NCBI GenBank assembly: GCA_045544655.1
Contig: JAZPZL010000138.1
Location: 1 to 14,516 of the forward strand
Direction: 5' to 3'
DNA: 14,516 nucleotides
Source of the DNA: RGIG5579 sp045544655
Lineage (GTDB): Bacteria > Bacillota > Clostridia > Oscillospirales > SIG627
Notes under the pieces: model-generated
Database searches by the model: none
The model's input: only the letters and a program-made list of their open reading frames with translations
Told to the model about the DNA's origin: nothing
In this document: piece by piece, positions 14,427 to 14,516 of the stretch
Layout of the letters: the number at the start of each line of letters is the position of its first letter
How positions within the stretch are numbered: position 1 is the first letter of the stretch
Position numbers and translations under genes: made by a program

Positions 14427-14516
14427 ATGGCGAATCGCACGAATAGTTTAGCACATACGAAATGGTTATGCAAGTACCACATTGTAATTGTTCCGAAATA
14501 CCGAAGAAAAGTAATA
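14427..14516 (+). CDS. tnpA: IS200/IS605-family transposase TnpA (5' part only)
   Basis: Thirty codons are present before the window ends. The start MANRTNSLAHTKWLCKYH and the following VPKYRRK match the conserved N-terminus of IS200-type Y1 transposases, which carry out single-strand cut-and-paste transposition. The catalytic HUH motif and tyrosine lie further downstream and cannot be checked. AAGGAG precedes the ATG with six bases between. Its codons (AAT, AGT, TTA, ACG, CGA, AGA) are more AT-rich and less biased than those of the surrounding genes, as expected for a mobile gene. Confidence 0.88.
   Translation, partial: MANRTNSLAHTKWLCKYHIVIVPKYRRKVI

Larger units (their letters stand above)
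14281..14516 (+). mobile_element. Left end of an IS200/IS605-family element (truncated by the window)
   Basis: The region contains small hairpins, a 5' leader with ribosome-site pairing and the start of an IS200-type tnpA. IS200/IS605 elements have no terminal inverted repeats; instead they carry subterminal hairpins that the Y1 transposase recognises on single-stranded DNA. The left border is my estimate: it lies at or near the end of the terminator T-tract, because such elements insert 3' of short, often T-rich targets. The right end and any accessory tnpB are outside the window. Confidence 0.75.

Noticed and set aside
1..14516. CRISPR arrays, tRNA or rRNA genes, prophage or plasmid functions
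   Set aside because: I saw no regularly spaced repeats, cloverleaf or rRNA-like sequence, integrase, or replication genes on either strand.

Overview
The window looks like chromosomal DNA from an uncultured Gram-positive, Clostridia-type anaerobe (Bacillota), possibly a gut lineage. This is inferred from strong AGGAGG-type ribosome binding sites, sigma-A-like promoters, a VanRS-like two-component system, a single-chain ABC/FtsX exporter, a lipoprotein signal followed by a Glu/Thr/Lys-rich linker, and a zinc-ribbon membrane protein of a kind I associate with Clostridia. No 16S or other species marker is present, so the placement is an inference. Genes are densely packed and no gene-free stretch exceeds 300 bases.

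Left part (1-4549). The 3' end of a plus-strand gene, perhaps a glycosyltransferase, meets a minus-strand pair at a bidirectional terminator (142-164). That pair is an SGNH-hydrolase lipoprotein (1664-2749) followed 12 nt later by an M81/MlrC-like metallopeptidase (170-1651); a good promoter (2777-2805) lies in front of it. Upstream on the same strand, a long-chain acyl-CoA ligase (2840-4549) has its own promoter and terminator. Its promoter carries a perfect 16-bp palindrome in the -35/-10 spacer and a second perfect inverted repeat at the transcription start.

Middle (4550-6689). Diverging from the ligase are a condensation/alcohol-acetyltransferase-like acyltransferase and, two bases after its stop, a six-helix membrane protein with an N-terminal zinc ribbon. 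Ligase plus acyltransferase suggests activation of a fatty acid and transfer of an acyl group.

Right part (6690-14271). Six genes in one direction, with gaps of at most 25 nt or overlaps, form a probable operon: OmpR-family response regulator, histidine kinase, membrane-anchored Amidase_2 peptidoglycan amidase, TVP38/DedA-like (VTT) membrane protein, cytosolic SGNH hydrolase and a 930-residue MacB-like ABC ATPase-permease. It closes with a strong terminator (14241-14271). The promoter in front of the regulator carries TCTTAA repeats that suggest autoregulation. Together the genes read as a self-regulated envelope-stress or export module. This is the best candidate here for an undescribed system, although each family is known.

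Right edge (about 14281-14516). The left end of an IS200/IS605-family element lies directly behind the operon terminator: short hairpins, a sequence able to pair with and mask the tnpA ribosome binding site, and the first 30 codons of tnpA. The rest of the element is outside the window.
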